The notes below the pieces were generated by a model that was not told the origin of the DNA, made no database searches, and worked only from the letters and a program-made list of their open reading frames with translations. 22,946 nt of DNA, from the NCBI GenBank assembly GCA_963625535.1, contig CAVFUK010000125.1, forward strand, positions 1-22,946, read 5' to 3'. The translations under genes were made by a program, and so were the position numbers. Positions 22,460 through 22,946 of the stretch are shown one piece after another. The DNA comes from Phocaeicola_A sp963625535 (GTDB lineage: Bacteria > Bacteroidota > Bacteroidia > Bacteroidales > Bacteroidaceae). Every line of letters starts with the position of its first letter. Position 1 is the first letter of the stretch.

Positions 22460-22864
22460 TGAAAGTTTTCGCATACTATTCGCCCCGCAGGCACGAAAAG
22501 TTCCGAAAAGTGAGATTTCGGTGTCCGTGGGGAGAGCTATCCCAGTGTCTCCACGCACTCATACACAAGCACATACACGGCCACTAGAGACCTTCCGCCG
22601 CTAGAACCTCGAAAAATATTTATCTATGTATATAGCTATCCTACAATTGTTTACACGCGATTCAGGGGGGGGTAGATAAAAGCAAGAAAAGTTTTTGGTC
22701 AAGTCGGCGGAAATGTCTACTTTCGTGGCCAATTGGCGCATAGGTTGGCTATGTGAAGCCAAGGATAGTTTGCTCCGGCAGTGGGGGATAGCTTGGCAAT
22801 AGGCTGGTCCACCAAGGAGCGCAAGCAAAAGGAAATAACAGTTTAAATGACTAACATATAACAA
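22460..22864. other. Gene-free gap between hflX and the terminal lipoprotein
   Basis: No gene is seen. The gap holds an 8-base G run (22665-22672), a candidate plus-strand promoter (22694-22725), and a hairpin TTGGCT-ATGTGA-AGCCAA (22745-22762) in the predicted leader of the lipoprotein gene. An 87-residue minus-strand open frame here (22601-22864) has no recognisable features. Confidence 0.5.
22694..22725 (+). promoter_or_regulatory. Candidate promoter of the terminal lipoprotein gene
   Basis: TTTG (22694-22697), 20 bases, then TACTTTCG (22718-22725), one mismatch from TAnnTTTG. The leader would be about 130 bases and contains a 6-bp hairpin. The G8 run lies 21 bases upstream of the TTTG. 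Confidence 0.45.
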
Positions 22865-22946
22865 ATGAGTATGAAAAAATCATGGATTTCCATGGCAGCT
22901 CTCGCCCTCATCGTGGCAGGCTGCTCGTCCAGCGAGGACAACCTCC
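22865..22946 (+). CDS. N-terminus of a lipoprotein (partial, cut by window end)
   Basis: From ATG 22865 the frame reads MSMKKSWISMAALALIVAGC followed by SSSEDNL; the ATG at 22871 is an equally good start. LVAG-type lipobox (IVAGC) with Cys20 marks a lipoprotein. SSSED after the Cys is serine-rich and acidic, which may direct it to the cell surface. Nothing is visible of the mature protein, so no function is offered. Confidence 0.75.
   Translation, partial: MSMKKSWISMAALALIVAGCSSSEDNL

Overview
The window looks like chromosomal DNA from a Bacteroidota bacterium, most likely of the Prevotellaceae. Three things point there. Several genes are preceded by the phylum's own promoter form (TTTG about 19-20 bases upstream of TAnnTTTG). 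The gene families are typical: GH97, a PA14-containing GH31, DUF4954, AAA/PD-(D/E)XK remnants and a 'smalltalk'-type C-terminus. Strong Shine-Dalgarno sites are scarce. The genus is inference; no rRNA or marker gene for species assignment is present.

Layout. Bases 1-56 hold the C-terminal end of a small protein resembling 'smalltalk'. A long nested hairpin follows (86-169), then a gutted AAA/PD-(D/E)XK gene on the minus strand (200-572) and about 790 bases of repeat-rich DNA without a gene. Next are two minus-strand glycoside hydrolases, GH31 (PA14-containing, alpha-xylosidase-like lipoprotein) and GH3 (beta-glycosidase), separated by an array of about 28-base repeats. Divergent from GH31 is a plus-strand operon: an eight-TPR protein, a lipoprotein cyclophilin and an M16 zinc peptidase. 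A 63-base tandem repeat array of about nine units fills the gap before a MATE transporter. A GH97 enzyme with its own promoter follows.

On the minus strand there is then a stand-alone surface-lipoprotein candidate (14585-16540). Its C-terminal half resembles the leukocidin/hemolysin beta-barrel pore-forming family. It has a near-consensus promoter, a strong terminator hairpin and visibly lower GC than its neighbours. Class I fumarase, a DUF4954 protein and the GTPase HflX follow, all on the minus strand. The window ends in the first codons of a plus-strand lipoprotein.

How the genes fit together. GH31, GH3 and GH97 are exo-acting enzymes that would finish digestion of plant-type oligosaccharides in the periplasm or at the outer membrane. 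No SusC/SusD pair, sensor or regulator is here, so this is not a complete polysaccharide utilization locus. HflX, fumarase and DUF4954 are housekeeping or conserved genes. The most unusual items are the leukocidin-like lipoprotein and the fact that almost every longer gap carries its own private family of short, degenerate tandem repeats.
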